From Chloroflexota bacterium (GTDB taxonomy: Bacteria > Chloroflexota > Dehalococcoidia > UBA3495): a DNA stretch of 6,402 nt. Each line of letters begins with the position of its first letter. Position 1 is the first letter of the stretch. Location: contig JACZXN010000105.1 in the NCBI GenBank assembly GCA_022571575.1, positions 1 through 6,402 on the forward strand. The letters are read 5' to 3'. Below are positions 5,280 through 6,402 of this stretch, piece by piece. The notes below the pieces were generated by a model. It ran no database searches and was not told the DNA's origin. It was given only the letters and a program-made list of their open reading frames with translations. The position numbers and the translations under genes are program-made.

Positions 5280-6363
5280 CTCCGGTCAGATCTTTTATTC
5301 GCGGCCCAACCTCTTCTTTAAGCAGTTGTAGACAACGAGAGGACCGGGCGGCGTCGTCCGGGTCTTGGCTGATCGCCAACAATGTGCCGAATCCGCCAAC
5401 CTCTTCGTAAAGGCTCCGTATCTGAGCGGCGCATTCTTCTGGGTCGCCCACAATCCAGAGGTTCTCCATCATGTAGTCAACGTCCACCGCCTCGTCGGGC
5501 ATCTCTGGGTCCACCTTGGAGCCTTCCAGGTTCTTCGCCGCCTTCCGGTTGGGGAATTGATGGGCCACGTAGTTGCTCCCCAACAGTTCCCGCGCCTCTT
5601 TGCGGGCCCTTTCAGGCGTGTCGGCAACGTAGACGTCCCTGGCGATTCGCCACTCCTTCCGGTCCGGCGTCCTGCCGGCGCTGGCCGCGCCTTCCTCGAT
5701 GACCCCCCACTGTTGGGCCAGGTATTTGGGGAGCAGGTTTGAGGAACTCATGGGGATCCAGCCCATCTCTCCCGCCAGGCGGATGCTGGGGGAGCCGGGT
5801 GTGCTGCCGGCGACGCCCACGGGCGGATGGGGCTTCTGATAGGGCTTCATGTAGAGACCACGCTCCAGTTCGGGGTCCATCGCAGGTGCGTTGATCTTGA
5901 AGTATTTGCCCTCGTGGGAGTAGCCGCCCTCGGCGCTCCAGATGCCCAGGATTACCTCCAGGGCCTCCCTTGAGCGTTCCCGGATCTCCTCTCCGTTGGT
6001 GTGGTCGAACCCGTATAACTGGAGGTCGGTCGGCAGCGCCCTGGCGCCAACTCCCCAATAGAACCGGCCCCGGGCCAGGTGGTCCAGCATCGCTATGCGG
6101 TGGGCCACTTCCACCGGGTTGTGAATCGACAGCAGGGTCACTCCCGTGCCCAAGATGATGTTCTGGGTCATGGCCAAGGCTTTGGCGATCAACAACTCAG
6201 GGACGGGGGCATTCTCCCAACTCTCGGTTATGTGCTCACCGATCCAGGCCTCGTTGTAGCCCAGTTTGTCAGCGGCGACCAGCAGGTCCAAGTCACGGTC
6301 ATATGAGTCGGCTATCGACCGCTGTGGCGGATGCAGCGGCATCATGAACAGTCCGAATTCCAT
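5275..6363 (-). CDS. LLM class flavin-dependent oxidoreductase (bacterial luciferase-like)
   Basis: The 362-residue protein matches the luciferase-like monooxygenase family (PF00296, TIM barrel) in length and motifs. It has MEFGLFMMPLHPPQRSIADS at the start and LGYNEAWIGEHI (34-45), with H44 at the position of the catalytic histidine of LuxA. Then come LGTGVTLLSIHNPVEVAHRI (71-90) and MLDHLARGRFYWGVGAR (92-108), the substrate and flavin-binding barrel signatures, followed by PVGVAGSTPGSPSIRLAGEMG (181-201) and WIVGDPEECAAQI (303-315). Members are FMN-dependent monooxygenases or F420-dependent dehydrogenases/reductases; the cofactor and substrate are not decidable here. No separate flavin reductase is next to it. 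The strong AAGGAG site (6371-6376) lies 7 nt before the ATG, supporting the start. The gene converges on the ABC-F gene. Probably cytosolic. Confidence 0.95.
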   Translation of the reverse strand: MEFGLFMMPLHPPQRSIADSYDRDLDLLVAADKLGYNEAWIGEHITESWENAPVPELLIAKALAMTQNIILGTGVTLLSIHNPVEVAHRIAMLDHLARGRFYWGVGARALPTDLQLYGFDHTNGEEIRERSREALEVILGIWSAEGGYSHEGKYFKINAPAMDPELERGLYMKPYQKPHPPVGVAGSTPGSPSIRLAGEMGWIPMSSSNLLPKYLAQQWGVIEEGAASAGRTPDRKEWRIARDVYVADTPERARKEARELLGSNYVAHQFPNRKAAKNLEGSKVDPEMPDEAVDVDYMMENLWIVGDPEECAAQIRSLYEEVGGFGTLLAISQDPDDAARSSRCLQLLKEEVGPRIKDLTGA

Positions 6364-6402
6364 CGTGCAGCTCCTTGGCGGCGTGGTTGGGTGGGGGCTT
6401 TA
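6364..6402 (-). promoter_or_regulatory. Leader of the oxidoreductase gene with strong ribosome binding site
   Basis: The minus strand carries AAGGAG (6371-6376) and a 7-nt spacer before the ATG at 6363. The remaining bases to the window edge show no clear promoter; it probably lies outside, or the gene is preceded by another in the same direction. Confidence 0.6.

Noticed and set aside
1..6402. CRISPR array, tRNA, rRNA, riboswitch or transposase gene
   Set aside because: No regularly spaced repeats, no GTTCGAATC-type T-arm in a cloverleaf context, no recognisable riboswitch core and no transposase-like protein was seen by eye on either strand.

Overview
The window is GC-rich (about 60% by eye) and densely coding. 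It holds six protein genes: one cut by the left edge and five complete. I see no phage, plasmid, CRISPR, rRNA or tRNA signal. The gene set is a deazaflavin (F420)-dependent nitroreductase/quinone reductase homologue, a luciferase-like flavin oxidoreductase, a VOC dioxygenase/glyoxalase-fold protein, a stand-alone MetE-C-like methyltransferase and an ABC-F ATPase. One intergenic element also carries the CTTCGACAAGCTCAGG motif. Together these suggest an environmental Chloroflexota bacterium (Dehalococcoidia/SAR202-like) or another F420-using lineage. That assignment is inference; there is no marker gene here to settle it.

Layout, left to right. Positions 1-470 (minus) hold the N-terminal part of a YgjP-like (DUF45, M48-annotated) metallopeptidase whose catalytic half lies outside the window. 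Positions 471-726 are non-coding, with a perfect 16-bp inverted repeat (512-544) and a REP/MITE-like inverted-repeat element (about 608-719). A VOC protein (727-1170, minus) follows, with its own good -10 box, and then an F420-dependent reductase homologue (1281-1712, minus). The reductase is divergent from a MetE-C-like methyltransferase (1832-2995, plus), and the two share a short control region. A 273-bp gap without a convincing gene leads to a complete ABC-F ATPase (3269-5164, plus). That gene converges on a luciferase-like oxidoreductase (5275-6363, minus), with a strong hairpin between them that fits a bidirectional terminator.

The genes do not form one operon: strands alternate, gaps exceed 100 bp between most neighbours, and several genes appear to have their own promoters. 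The common theme is small-molecule redox and one-carbon chemistry, but no shared pathway is shown by the arrangement. I found no convincing new multi-gene system. The items most worth a second look are the intergenic repeat element beside the VOC stop codon, the hairpin just before the metallopeptidase gene, and the unassigned substrate of the methyltransferase.
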